From CAYQDF01 sp964416175 (GTDB lineage: Bacteria; Chloroflexota; Anaerolineae; Anaerolineales; UBA4823): 34,114 bases of DNA. The notes under the pieces were generated by a model. It was not told the origin of the DNA, ran no database searches, and saw nothing but the letters and a program-made list of their open reading frames with translations. This document shows, piece after piece, positions 24,869-32,631 of this stretch (positions are counted from its first letter, which is position 1; each line of letters starts with the position of its first letter). The translations under genes and the position numbers were made by a program. The DNA lies in NCBI GenBank assembly GCA_964416175.1, contig CAYQDF010000024.1, forward strand, positions 1-34,114, read 5' to 3'.

Positions 24869-25810
24869 TTATCGGGTCGGATCGGGCGGGAAGGTCCCTG
24901 GAGGTGCCTTCCAATCATTAATGTTGGCACCTTCCGAAACCTTACCGGGTTCCACGATCACATCGATAAGGATGTGGTTTCCAGCTGTATGACCGCCTGC
25001 GTTCCCAAAACCGTCGTAGGCGACCACATGGTACGTGCCGGGCAGAAGGTCGTTGATCGCATAAAAGTTCTGACCGGCTGATGTATAAACCCAATACCAG
25101 TAACCGATATCGATGTTGAAAGCCACGACGCGTAGTTCCGGAATCTCTGGTTCGAAGTAACTCAGGCTGCCGGATATCGTCCCCGTGACCTCGGTTCGAT
25201 CACGCCCTGGAGGATACGGCACGTTGAAAGGCCCAGCAAACCAGTCACAGACGTCGATCCCGGTTTTGAGCTCAGTCTGGGTGATGGTGAAAGGCAGTAC
25301 AGTGTGATCATTACACTCGCTGCCCAAACCGCAGGGAACTGCCCGGGAATACATCCCGCCACGCGAGAAATCGAGCAGCCAGGAGTAGGCGATGTAGGTC
25401 CCGGGTTCGAGTTTGAACTCATATGCTTCCTGATTTTCAGCGACTGGCATCTCAACCAGGACAGACGAGCTGGTTTCTTCAAAGAAAACCGTCATTGGGG
25501 GGATATTTCCTGAAGGATAGCAGATCTTCCCCTGCAGGTTAAATGGCAACGGAGTCGGCGTGCTGGTCTGCGTTGGAGTCGGTTCAATTGTGGCTGTGGT
25601 TGTGGGAGTCGAAGAGGGCAAGGCGGTCGACGTAGCGGTCGTGGGCGGTGCGACGACCGTAGCAGCAGCGCTCGCGGTTGCCGTGAGTGCGAACGCGGAG
25701 GGGGCAGCAGAATTTTCGGGAGCGCTGGGCGAGCGCTCCCCGCACGCTGCCAGGCAGATCCCTCCAAGGAGCATCATAACCAGGGAGCTGGCCCTGAATC
25801 GGTTGACCAT
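24869..25810 (-). CDS. Lipoprotein with Thr/Pro linker and two small beta domains
   Basis: A 313-residue lipoprotein. The lipobox is C-L-A-A-C23. Residues 25-90 are a low-complexity Ala/Thr/Pro/Ser spacer that should hold the domains away from the membrane. Two all-beta modules follow, each ending in a transthyretin/carboxypeptidase-regulatory-like pattern: F-K-L-E-P-G-T-Y-I-A-Y-S (about 130-142) and I-N-D-L-L-P-G-T-Y-H-V-V-A-Y-D (about 252-266). Four Cys in the middle of the mature part could form disulfides. No catalytic residues are visible; a carbohydrate or surface-binding role is possible. It lies between the PHP gene and uvrB on the same strand, 40 bases after the PHP gene. Confidence 0.78.
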   Translation of the reverse strand: MVNRFRASSLVMMLLGGICLAACGERSPSAPENSAAPSAFALTATASAAATVVAPPTTATSTALPSSTPTTTATIEPTPTQTSTPTPLPFNLQGKICYPSGNIPPMTVFFEETSSSVLVEMPVAENQEAYEFKLEPGTYIAYSWLLDFSRGGMYSRAVPCGLGSECNDHTVLPFTITQTELKTGIDVCDWFAGPFNVPYPPGRDRTEVTGTISGSLSYFEPEIPELRVVAFNIDIGYWYWVYTSAGQNFYAINDLLPGTYHVVAYDGFGNAGGHTAGNHILIDVIVEPGKVSEGANINDWKAPPGTFPPDPTR

Positions 25811-25850
25811 TTATCCTCCTGCACCAGGACAGCGGATCACCCATTCGCCT

Positions 25851-26912
25851 TCATGTGAGATAGATCGGATTGCTGAAAATCCATCCCCGCTTCCTCCCGA
25901 GGAAATCGGTAAATACCTCGACACGATACACCCCGGGCTCTGAGGCGATGTGCGTGCAAACCTCACGCTTGCTCCAGGTCTTGATCACAGCGCCATCTTT
26001 CAATAAACGACATTCGGTGCGGCGCGGCAGATGAATTTGAAGAGTGGCGCCGCTCTCCACGGGGATTGTATCACCCATCCAGGCGGTCCCTGCGGCGCTC
26101 TGGACCGTGAACCGGAAACCGCGCGTGGACTCCGGCAAATCATACCCAACGAAGGCGTGCCCTTGCCGGAGGGCTTCGAGGATCGAGCGGACATCCGAAG
26201 CCACCTCGCCAACCAGGGGTTTCGGCACGAAAAGATGGGTGTTTACCGTGCGAAAGTGAAACTCGTAAGGGAATAATTTCCGCCGGATGGGTCCGAGGGA
26301 CGCCGGGAAGGCGTGCGCGTCGGATCCACCGATCGCCACGACCTTTCGCCCAGACTTGAGCAGGTCGTCCCATCTGCGCAAGACCTCCGAGAAAGGTCCA
26401 CTGGCGATCTGTCGGGGATTGAAGGCGTAGTACAGGCCGTGGATTTTGCTTTTGAGCCGGGATTTGAATTCTGACATGGCATTCCACAATTCAATCCCGT
26501 TGAATCCATGCACCTCCCAGTTCTCCCAGCTGATATCTGTCTCGCCAAAGGCAGGCGCGGCCGGATCGACAGGGTGAGCCAGGAAAGCCAGGCCTCCCGC
26601 GCCCTGCACCGTATCGATCAGGCGTTGGCTGTCGAACGCCTGAGTCGCAACTTCCCGCAGCGCGCCGAATACCAGGAGATGGTTCTTCGGGGGACGCAGT
26701 GTCTGGTCGTGGACTTCCTCGCCCACGATCACAAGCACCCGCTGGCGCCCATTCTGGTAATAGCCGGTCAGTCCGTTGACCAGGACATTGTGATCGGTCA
26801 CGATGACGGCGTCAATTCCAGCTTTCATGGCAGCCTCTGCAATCTCCGCGTGCGTCCCGGACCCGTCTGAGTAGGTGGTGTGCATGTGCAGGTTAACGAC
26901 GAGTTCGTGCAT
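25851..26912 (-). CDS. PHP-domain metal-dependent phosphoesterase-like protein
   Basis: A 353-residue protein. The PHP active site is clear: L-H9-M-H11-T-T-Y-S-D16-G-S-G-T-H21, then V-T-D40-H41-N, A-H-P-V-D-P, and G-G-S-D-A-H, together the metal-binding set of a trinuclear site. Such proteins act on phosphate esters, including histidinol phosphate, nucleotides and 3',5'-linked substrates. The region after about residue 230 is a beta-rich C-terminal module resembling those in stand-alone PHP hydrolases, so this is not a polymerase or HisK. The substrate is unknown. The start at 26912 lies divergent from secG; the gene heads the run PHP-lipoprotein-uvrB-deacylase. Confidence 0.88.
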   Translation of the reverse strand: MHELVVNLHMHTTYSDGSGTHAEIAEAAMKAGIDAVIVTDHNVLVNGLTGYYQNGRQRVLVIVGEEVHDQTLRPPKNHLLVFGALREVATQAFDSQRLIDTVQGAGGLAFLAHPVDPAAPAFGETDISWENWEVHGFNGIELWNAMSEFKSRLKSKIHGLYYAFNPRQIASGPFSEVLRRWDDLLKSGRKVVAIGGSDAHAFPASLGPIRRKLFPYEFHFRTVNTHLFVPKPLVGEVASDVRSILEALRQGHAFVGYDLPESTRGFRFTVQSAAGTAWMGDTIPVESGATLQIHLPRRTECRLLKDGAVIKTWSKREVCTHIASEPGVYRVEVFTDFLGRKRGWIFSNPIYLT

Positions 26913-26919
26913 GTGCTGA

Positions 26920-26948
26920 TTGACTAAAAGTTTAACGGAAGGTATAAT
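26920..26948 (+). promoter_or_regulatory. Strong sigma70-type promoter of secG
   Basis: TTGACT (26920-26925), 17 bases, then consensus TATAAT (26943-26948). The transcript should start near 26955, about 40 bases before the start codon. Confidence 0.8.
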
Positions 26949-26995
26949 CCGCCTGCCTGACTAAAGAATGGAAGTGAAACCGTTGGGAGGCATGT

Positions 26996-27220
26996 GTGGA
27001 AAGATATCTGGATATCGCGTTGATTATAACGTCAATTGCCTTGGTACTCAGCGTGATTCTGCAGAGCAAGGGGGCGGGTTTGGGAGGCCTGACTGGCGCG
27101 GACACCGGCAGCATCTTCACCGCGCGGCGCGGCATCGAAAAAACGCTATTCCGCATCACGATCGGATTGAGCGTCCTCTTCTTCGGATTGGCGATAACCA
27201 CCGTATTTTTCACCGGGTAG
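26996..27220 (+). CDS. secG: Preprotein translocase subunit SecG
   Basis: A 74-residue membrane protein of the SecYEG channel that assists export. It has the SecG layout of two helices (about 5-22 and 50-71) joined by the conserved loop L-Q-S-K-G-A-G-L-G-G-L-T-G, then F-T-A-R-R-G-I-E-K. The start codon is GTG at 26996, 5 bases after GGGAGG; an overlapping ATG at 26992 is in another frame. Its strong promoter fits a constitutively needed gene. A hairpin with a T-rich tail follows. Confidence 0.93.
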   Translation: MERYLDIALIITSIALVLSVILQSKGAGLGGLTGADTGSIFTARRGIEKTLFRITIGLSVLFFGLAITTVFFTG

Positions 27221-27267
27221 TTTGCCTGATAAAATTGTGATCCAGGCCGGAAATTTCGCCTATCCGA

Positions 27268-27310
27268 GGGCGGCTCACGGCCCCGCCGGGGAGCGCCCTT
27301 AATTTTTCAT
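27268..27310 (+). terminator. Probable terminator after secG
   Basis: A GC-rich hairpin with arms 27268-27276 and 27291-27298 (one bulged base), able to pair further inside (cccc with gggg), is followed by a T-rich tail (ttaattttt). It lies between secG and the next gene, which starts 12 bases further on. Confidence 0.55.
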
Positions 27311-27321
27311 TTTCGCAGCTT

Positions 27322-29022
27322 ATGAGAAAATTGATCTGGCAGATCGTGATCGTCATCCTGGCCCTGGTTGCGATCGCCATTTTGCTCATCAGCCAGCAAC
27401 CGACCCTGCTACCTATCATCCCTGAAGTCCATCCAGCCACTGGAGGCGTCTTCACCGAGGGACTGGTGGGATCTTTTGGACGACTGAATCCGGTCCTGGC
27501 GTTTGTCAACCCTGCCGATCAGGATGTCAACCGCCTGATCTTTAGCAGCCTGGTGCGCTTTGATGACCGCGGCCTGCCAGTGTACGACCTGGTTGAATCG
27601 ATGGGCATCTCCCGAGATGGGAACAATTACAATCTTTCTCTTCAGGAAAACGCAGAATGGCACGACGGTGAACCGGTGACGAGCACCGACGTCCTTTTCA
27701 CGATTGATCTTCTGCGGTCAGAGGAACTCCCCATCCCCGATGGTATCCGGGATCTTTGGCAGGCCGTTGAAGCCGAAGAGCTGGATGAACACACCCTGCA
27801 GATCCGCCTCCCTGAACCGTACGCGCCTTTCATCGATTTTTTGACTTTCGGGATCCTGCCAGAACACCTACTGGGGGAGCTCTCGCCACAGGAACTGATT
27901 GATTCCGAGTTTAATCTGCAGCCAGTCGGAAGCGGGCCGTACCGGTTCGAGCGTTTGCTCGTGGAAAATGACCAGATCATGGGGGTGGTGCTCGAGAAAT
28001 TCGACGGGTACTACCGCAGCGCACCGTTCATCGAACAATTCGTCTTCCGTTATTATCCGGATGTGAAAGCAGCCCTGACTGCCCACGAACAAGGCGAAGC
28101 GCTCGGGATCAGCCAGATCACGGGTGCAGAACTGCACACAGCCTTGCAATCGCCAGAATTGAATCTCTACACCTCACAGCTGCCCATGCTGCGGATCATC
28201 TTCTTTAACCTCGATAACCCGGAAGTCTCCTTCTTTCAAGACTCCAGCATCCGGCGCGCCCTGATGATGGGTATAGACAGGCAGCGAATGATCGATTCCC
28301 TGCTGGAAGGTCAGGCGATCCTGGCCCACGGGCCCATATTCCCCGGCAGCTGGGCGTACCTCGAGGGGATCGAGCAGATCCAGTACGACCCCGAGAACGC
28401 TATCAGCCTGCTCAGGCAGGCTGGCTTCGCCATCCCCGCCGAGGCAGGGACCACGCGCGTCAACGAAGAAGGCGCAGCGCTGGCTTTCGAACTGCTTTAT
28501 CCGGAAGACCCGGAGTATGCTCCTTTCGCCGAGGCGATCGCCAGCGATTGGGCTCGCCTGGGAGTCTCTGTCGAGCTGAACCCTGTGCCCTACCCCGAAC
28601 TCGTCAGCGATTACCTGGAGCCGCGCACCTACCAGGCTGCCCTGGTGGACATCGACCTGGCAAATTCCCCGGATCCGGACCCATACCCGTTCTGGCACCA
28701 GGCACAGATCACTGGCGGGCAGAACTATGGAAAATGGGACGATCGCCAGGCGAGCGAATACCTGGAACAGGCCCGCATCGAACTGGACCTGGCCGAACGG
28801 ATCCGCCTTTACCATAATTTCCAAGTGCGGTTCGCCTCCGAACTTCCAGCTCTGCCGCTCCTGTATCCCGTCTACAACTACGGCGTCGACAGCAGCGTCC
28901 AGGGAGTCACAGTCGGCCCTCTCTACTCGCCCAGTGACCGCTTCACGAATGTTTCCGAGTGGTTCCTGATCGCTGAACGCGCCCTCGAAGCGGAATCTAC
29001 ACCGGACGAGATTACCCCGTAA
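27322..29022 (+). CDS. Family-5 (peptide/nickel type) solute-binding protein, membrane anchored
   Basis: A 566-residue extracellular binding protein of the DppA/OppA class. It begins with one uncleaved-looking helix (about 5-24) and no lipobox Cys, so it should be tethered by a membrane helix. The mature region has the family pattern: G-G-V-F-T-E-G-L-V-G-S-F-G-R-L-N-P-V, L-V-R-F-D-D-R-G, W-H-D-G-E-P-V-T-S-T-D-V-L-F-T, and G-S-G-P-Y-R-F-E. The C-terminal lobe with W-A-R-L-G-V-S-V-E is complete. No permease or ATPase genes are adjacent, so its transporter partners, if any, lie elsewhere. A 118-base gap follows before the DUF1330 gene. Confidence 0.88.
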   Translation: MRKLIWQIVIVILALVAIAILLISQQPTLLPIIPEVHPATGGVFTEGLVGSFGRLNPVLAFVNPADQDVNRLIFSSLVRFDDRGLPVYDLVESMGISRDGNNYNLSLQENAEWHDGEPVTSTDVLFTIDLLRSEELPIPDGIRDLWQAVEAEELDEHTLQIRLPEPYAPFIDFLTFGILPEHLLGELSPQELIDSEFNLQPVGSGPYRFERLLVENDQIMGVVLEKFDGYYRSAPFIEQFVFRYYPDVKAALTAHEQGEALGISQITGAELHTALQSPELNLYTSQLPMLRIIFFNLDNPEVSFFQDSSIRRALMMGIDRQRMIDSLLEGQAILAHGPIFPGSWAYLEGIEQIQYDPENAISLLRQAGFAIPAEAGTTRVNEEGAALAFELLYPEDPEYAPFAEAIASDWARLGVSVELNPVPYPELVSDYLEPRTYQAALVDIDLANSPDPDPYPFWHQAQITGGQNYGKWDDRQASEYLEQARIELDLAERIRLYHNFQVRFASELPALPLLYPVYNYGVDSSVQGVTVGPLYSPSDRFTNVSEWFLIAERALEAESTPDEITP

Positions 29023-29140
29023 GTCCCAGCTTCCAGGACAGGGAAGAGGCTGTCCTGAAGGAATGACTTCTCTTGAACTGGAAAGATAACAGCAGCGCTC
29101 GAGTTTTTGACCCAGGCAATCAACCTCCCAGGAGGAAGCC

Positions 29141-29431
29141 ATGGCAGCGTATGTGATCGTGGATATTGACGTGATTGCTCCCACCACTTACCAGGAATAT
29201 ATCCGGCAAGCACCGGCGACAGTCGAAGCTTACGGAGGCCGATATCTGGCTCGCGGAGGCAAAACAGAGGTCCTCGAAGGCAGCTGGATTCCCAAGCGGC
29301 TTGTGATCTTGGAATTCGATGATACCGACAGGGCCAAGGCATGGCTGAGTTCACCCGAATACAGCCAGGTCAAGAGCCTGCGGCATCAGGCCGCGGTCTC
29401 GAACATGGTGGTCATCGAGGGTGTTGATTAA
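29141..29431 (+). CDS. DUF1330-family protein
   Basis: A 96-residue protein of the DUF1330 family (ferredoxin-like dimeric alpha/beta-barrel fold). The typical pattern is present: Y-V-I-V-D-I-D-V near the start, Y-Q-E-Y near 17-20, the A-Y-G-G-R-Y-L-A-R-G-G strand, the L-E-G-S-W-x-P-K-R segment, the L-V-I-L-E-F strand, and W-x-S-S-P-E-Y. The function of the family is not established. GGAGG lies 5 bases before the ATG. It is convergent with the lipoprotein gene on the other strand. Confidence 0.88.
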   Translation: MAAYVIVDIDVIAPTTYQEYIRQAPATVEAYGGRYLARGGKTEVLEGSWIPKRLVILEFDDTDRAKAWLSSPEYSQVKSLRHQAAVSNMVVIEGVD

Positions 29432-29517
29432 TAATAGAATTTCCTGGCTGTCTGCAAATCGTCTCCCCTCAGGCTGACAAGAAAATACTTTATGCCCCTG
29501 ATGGGCGTAACGTCTCT

Positions 29518-30039
29518 CTAGGAGTCCGGCGGAGGCTGGAGATCGAGCGGAAACGGTTCAGCTTCCACCGCCGGATCATCCTTCGACCATGCGGCGATGA
29601 CGTATTCGACATCTTCTGACAGCTCGCGGGATACTCCTTCTTCGGTGAGCTCGACTACCAGCAGCCAGCCCCCATTCCGGACCTCAGCGCAGGTCTGGTC
29701 AGGCCACCAGGCAACCGGCTCATCCTCAGTTAAGAGGCGGGTCAGGATGCAGCTGCCGTCCGGGAGGGTGCTCCCCCCTTTGATGACGATTGCATCCCGA
29801 TAGCGGACCGAAACACCAGATATCACGATCCGATCCGGCCTCCCGGTGGAAACGACCGTCGGCGTGGGAGTGGGCGCAGGCGCGGTTTCAGACATTGGAG
29901 TAGCCGACGCCCGTAAGGTGGGGGTGTTCAGCGCCGCTGGCGAGACCGTCGGCGTTGCAGACTCCGGGATTAACCGGCTGCATCCTGACAGGAAAAATCC
30001 TGACAGGAAAGCCAATATCACAAAAGGACGCCTTTTCAT
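29518..30039 (-). CDS. Small lipoprotein of unknown function
   Basis: A 173-residue lipoprotein with lipobox F-L-S-G-C20 and a Thr/Pro/Ala-rich spacer (about 26-65). A compact beta-rich domain of about 105 residues follows, with two Cys (in G-S-C-I-L-T and D-Q-T-C-A-E) that could pair. The domain suggests a small secreted fold, but I do not recognise it. Its start has GGAGGAGG upstream and lies 36 bases after the transglycosylase gene, so it is probably the second gene of that unit. Confidence 0.75.
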   Translation of the reverse strand: MKRRPFVILAFLSGFFLSGCSRLIPESATPTVSPAALNTPTLRASATPMSETAPAPTPTPTVVSTGRPDRIVISGVSVRYRDAIVIKGGSTLPDGSCILTRLLTEDEPVAWWPDQTCAEVRNGGWLLVVELTEEGVSRELSEDVEYVIAAWSKDDPAVEAEPFPLDLQPPPDS

Positions 30040-30075
30040 TTGCCTGCCTCCTCCAGCGGATCTCAGTCCGTGAAG

Positions 30076-32502
30076 CTATGGAGTGCGGTCGTAAATCGAA
30101 CGGTAGAGGTTGAAAATCTCGTATATGCTCTTAATGTATTGGCGTGTCTCATCCAGGCGGATCGCTTCTAGAAACAGGTCTGGATCATCCGGTACCATCT
30201 CCTTCCAGATAGAGGCATTGCCTGCGCCACCATTGTAGGCCGCCAGCATTCCGTAGTAATCGCCATCCATAAATTCCCGCTGGCGATCCAGATATTCCAC
30301 CCCGAGGCGGATGCTCACCATCGGTCGGTAGAGGTCATCCGGAGTGAAATCCGGAGGCCAGTTGGCGCGCGCGGCGATCTCTTCACCCGTGGAGGGGAGG
30401 ATCTGCATCAGCCCCCGCGCCCCCGCGGGGGAGCGGACAAACCCCTCAAACAGGCTCTCCTGCCGCATAACGCTGAACAGGAACAAGGGGTGGAAGTCGA
30501 ATTCCTGGCTGGCAGCAATGATCAGGTCTCGATAGTAAAGCCCAAAGCGGACATGGTTGAAGAAAACCGGCGCGCTCAACGTAGCCGCGTCGTCCATCCC
30601 GGCCAAGGTCAACACCTGGCGGGCGGCGAAGATCGCCGGGCGGTAGAGACCCAGAGCGAGGAGATGGTTCGCGAGGCGGAACGAATTAATCGGGTCCGAT
30701 TCCATCGTGAGGCGCAAGTCTTCGAATTCAGCGCGCGCGGCTTCAAACAAGCCAAGCCGCCAGAACTCGTCCCCCCGTTTAAGGCGTTCATCCTCTGCGA
30801 GTGGACCGAGTCCCTCCAGATCGACCTCCTCAGGCAGGCCAAAGACGGTGCGCATCCAGGCCTCGGCTTCTCTCCGTTCCGCTTCCAGATCGAAACCAAA
30901 ATCGTATTCGAGGGGCGGGGTGAACGGCGCCTGACCGGCGAGGATATCCAGAGCGCGCTCGCTGTAATACCCGGTGGAGTCGAGTTCGGCGGCCTGTCCC
31001 CAGGCCGCCCGCGCCAGTTCTTCGCTTCCCAGGGTGTGTTCCGTCTTCCCGATCCAGAACAGAGCTGCCGATCGCTGCTCCGGGTCGGATGCGAAACCCA
31101 GCTGGCGCTGGAACATAGAATGGGCACCTTCGTACTCACCCAGTCGATAGCGGGTGATGCCTGAGAGGAACAGAGCGCGGACAGCCAGGTCCGAGGACGG
31201 ATATTCATCGGCAACGCGCAGCCAGGTCCGGGCCGCTTCGTCGAGCTGGTCACCCCGTTCGTAAATGCGAGCCGCCTGGAAAAGCAGCTCCGGCGCCCTG
31301 GGGTGAGTGGGCGTCTGTGCGACAAAATCCAGCAGGATGCGGCTCGCCTGCCTGAACCTGTTCTGGCGAAACCACAGCGTCTCTGCGATTTCCTCCCAAG
31401 CCTCATCCCAGCGGTCGGAGTCAGGATATTCCTGGATCAACCGGTTCCAGGTATCCATGGCACCCTGGTGTTCGCCAAGGGCGCTTTGAGACAATCCCTT
31501 GTAATACAGGGCAGTACCCGGATCTTCTGGCTCACCGAGAAGGTAACGGTCAAAAGCAGCGATCGCCACCCCATATTGCCCGGCGAAGTAATCGACCAGG
31601 CCGCGGTCCAGCTCGCTTACCGGCACGCCAGCATCGACGAGTTCGACGAGAGCCAGATAGGAATCATAAGAGACGGGGTAATTTGCCACCGCATCCTGGT
31701 AAGCAGCATAAGCCTCCTCCGGCTGGCCCAGCTCCATATAGGCCTGCCCCAGCCACCAATCCAGCTGCGCTTTCGTGAAGTCGTTCGTCGAGCGGTCGTA
31801 AATGTCCTGGTAGGCGACGATGGCGGTCGCCAGGTCCCCGGAAAGATGATAAGCTCGCGCCAGCTTGATTTCGATCTCCAGCGCATCTCCCAGGCGCGGC
31901 GCGGCGATGGCGGACTGGTAAGCTGCGATGGCGCCGGGGTGGTCCCCAGCGGATGAAAACACATCACCGCGCAGTTCCTGCACGTACCCCTCGATCAACC
32001 CCGGGCGCAGCGCCAGGTAGCGCGCGTAAGCCTCCGCTGCCTCGTGATAGAGATCCTGCGCCCGATAAACCTCCCCAAGGAAGAAGTATGCATCTGCGAG
32101 GGATGACGAGCCGGCCGCCCCGGCAATAAGATCCTCAAGGATTTCCTGCGCGGTGGGGTCATCTCCCATCAGGTGGTACGTTCGACCGATACCCAACCGC
32201 GCCGCGAACTGCACATCGGCATCCGGCGCAGATCCAAGGGCAGCCTGGAACTCGCGCAAAGCAGCCTCCCAATCACCGTAAAAGAGGGCCTGGTCCCCCA
32301 AAACGACCCGCGCGGCGGGGATGGGGGTTGGCGTGGGCGTTGGGGCAGGCGTTTCGGTGGGCGTGGGCAGCAGCGTGACCTGGAGCGGCAGGACGGCGTC
32401 CCCTGGTTGCGTCCCCTCATTCAAACGCGGGGCCGGCAGGTTGCAGGCCAGGACGACCGCCATCAGCAGCGTAACGGGCAGCAGCTTTTTCAATCCGTCC
32501 AT
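30076..32502 (-). CDS. TPR-repeat lytic transglycosylase lipoprotein (Slt70-like)
   Basis: An 808-residue envelope enzyme that cuts peptidoglycan glycan strands to give 1,6-anhydro ends. It begins with a signal peptide and lipobox V-L-A-C20, then a Pro/Thr spacer (about 45-62). Residues 65-620 are a long helical array of tetratricopeptide-like repeats, many with the A-x-x-x-F/Y and G-x-x-x-x-A pattern, forming a superhelix like Slt70. The catalytic lysozyme-like domain is at about 655-790: S-V-M-R-Q-E682-S (catalytic Glu), S-P-A-G-A-R-G-L-M-Q-I-L-P-S-T, and A-A-Y-N-G-G-A-G-N. The start codon has no ribosome binding site, and the promoter lies so close that the mRNA may be leaderless. Confidence 0.93.
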   Translation of the reverse strand: MDGLKKLLPVTLLMAVVLACNLPAPRLNEGTQPGDAVLPLQVTLLPTPTETPAPTPTPTPIPAARVVLGDQALFYGDWEAALREFQAALGSAPDADVQFAARLGIGRTYHLMGDDPTAQEILEDLIAGAAGSSSLADAYFFLGEVYRAQDLYHEAAEAYARYLALRPGLIEGYVQELRGDVFSSAGDHPGAIAAYQSAIAAPRLGDALEIEIKLARAYHLSGDLATAIVAYQDIYDRSTNDFTKAQLDWWLGQAYMELGQPEEAYAAYQDAVANYPVSYDSYLALVELVDAGVPVSELDRGLVDYFAGQYGVAIAAFDRYLLGEPEDPGTALYYKGLSQSALGEHQGAMDTWNRLIQEYPDSDRWDEAWEEIAETLWFRQNRFRQASRILLDFVAQTPTHPRAPELLFQAARIYERGDQLDEAARTWLRVADEYPSSDLAVRALFLSGITRYRLGEYEGAHSMFQRQLGFASDPEQRSAALFWIGKTEHTLGSEELARAAWGQAAELDSTGYYSERALDILAGQAPFTPPLEYDFGFDLEAERREAEAWMRTVFGLPEEVDLEGLGPLAEDERLKRGDEFWRLGLFEAARAEFEDLRLTMESDPINSFRLANHLLALGLYRPAIFAARQVLTLAGMDDAATLSAPVFFNHVRFGLYYRDLIIAASQEFDFHPLFLFSVMRQESLFEGFVRSPAGARGLMQILPSTGEEIAARANWPPDFTPDDLYRPMVSIRLGVEYLDRQREFMDGDYYGMLAAYNGGAGNASIWKEMVPDDPDLFLEAIRLDETRQYIKSIYEIFNLYRSIYDRTP

Positions 32503-32510
32503 GGTGAAGA

Positions 32511-32539
32511 ACTATAACGCAGGGAATAGGGGGTGTCAA
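32511..32539 (-). promoter_or_regulatory. Consensus promoter of the transglycosylase gene
   Basis: On the minus strand TTGACA (32539-32534), 17 bases, TATAGT (32516-32511). The predicted first transcribed base is near 32504, about two bases before the ATG at 32502. Confidence 0.75.
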
Positions 32540-32581
32540 TCCTGGCGCGGCGCGACTCTGTTCGTGCTGGCCGGAAATGTG

Positions 32582-32587
32582 TATAAT
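32582..32587 (+). promoter_or_regulatory. -10 element upstream of the family-B polymerase
   Basis: A consensus TATAAT, with TGTG just before it but no clear -35. Transcription would start near 32594. It is divergent from the transglycosylase promoter. Confidence 0.5.
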
Positions 32588-32631
32588 ATAGAACAAATTT
32601 TCTATTTCGGCTGTCAGGACTGGGGAGGGTT

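Noticed and set aside
23858..25081. 407-residue plus-strand frame opposite uvrB and the lipoprotein gene
   Set aside because: uvrB on the minus strand is unmistakable over most of this span; the plus frame has no recognisable features or ribosome site.
28174..29187. 337-residue minus-strand frame opposite the binding-protein gene
   Set aside because: The plus frame carries the solute-binding motifs; this is an antisense shadow.
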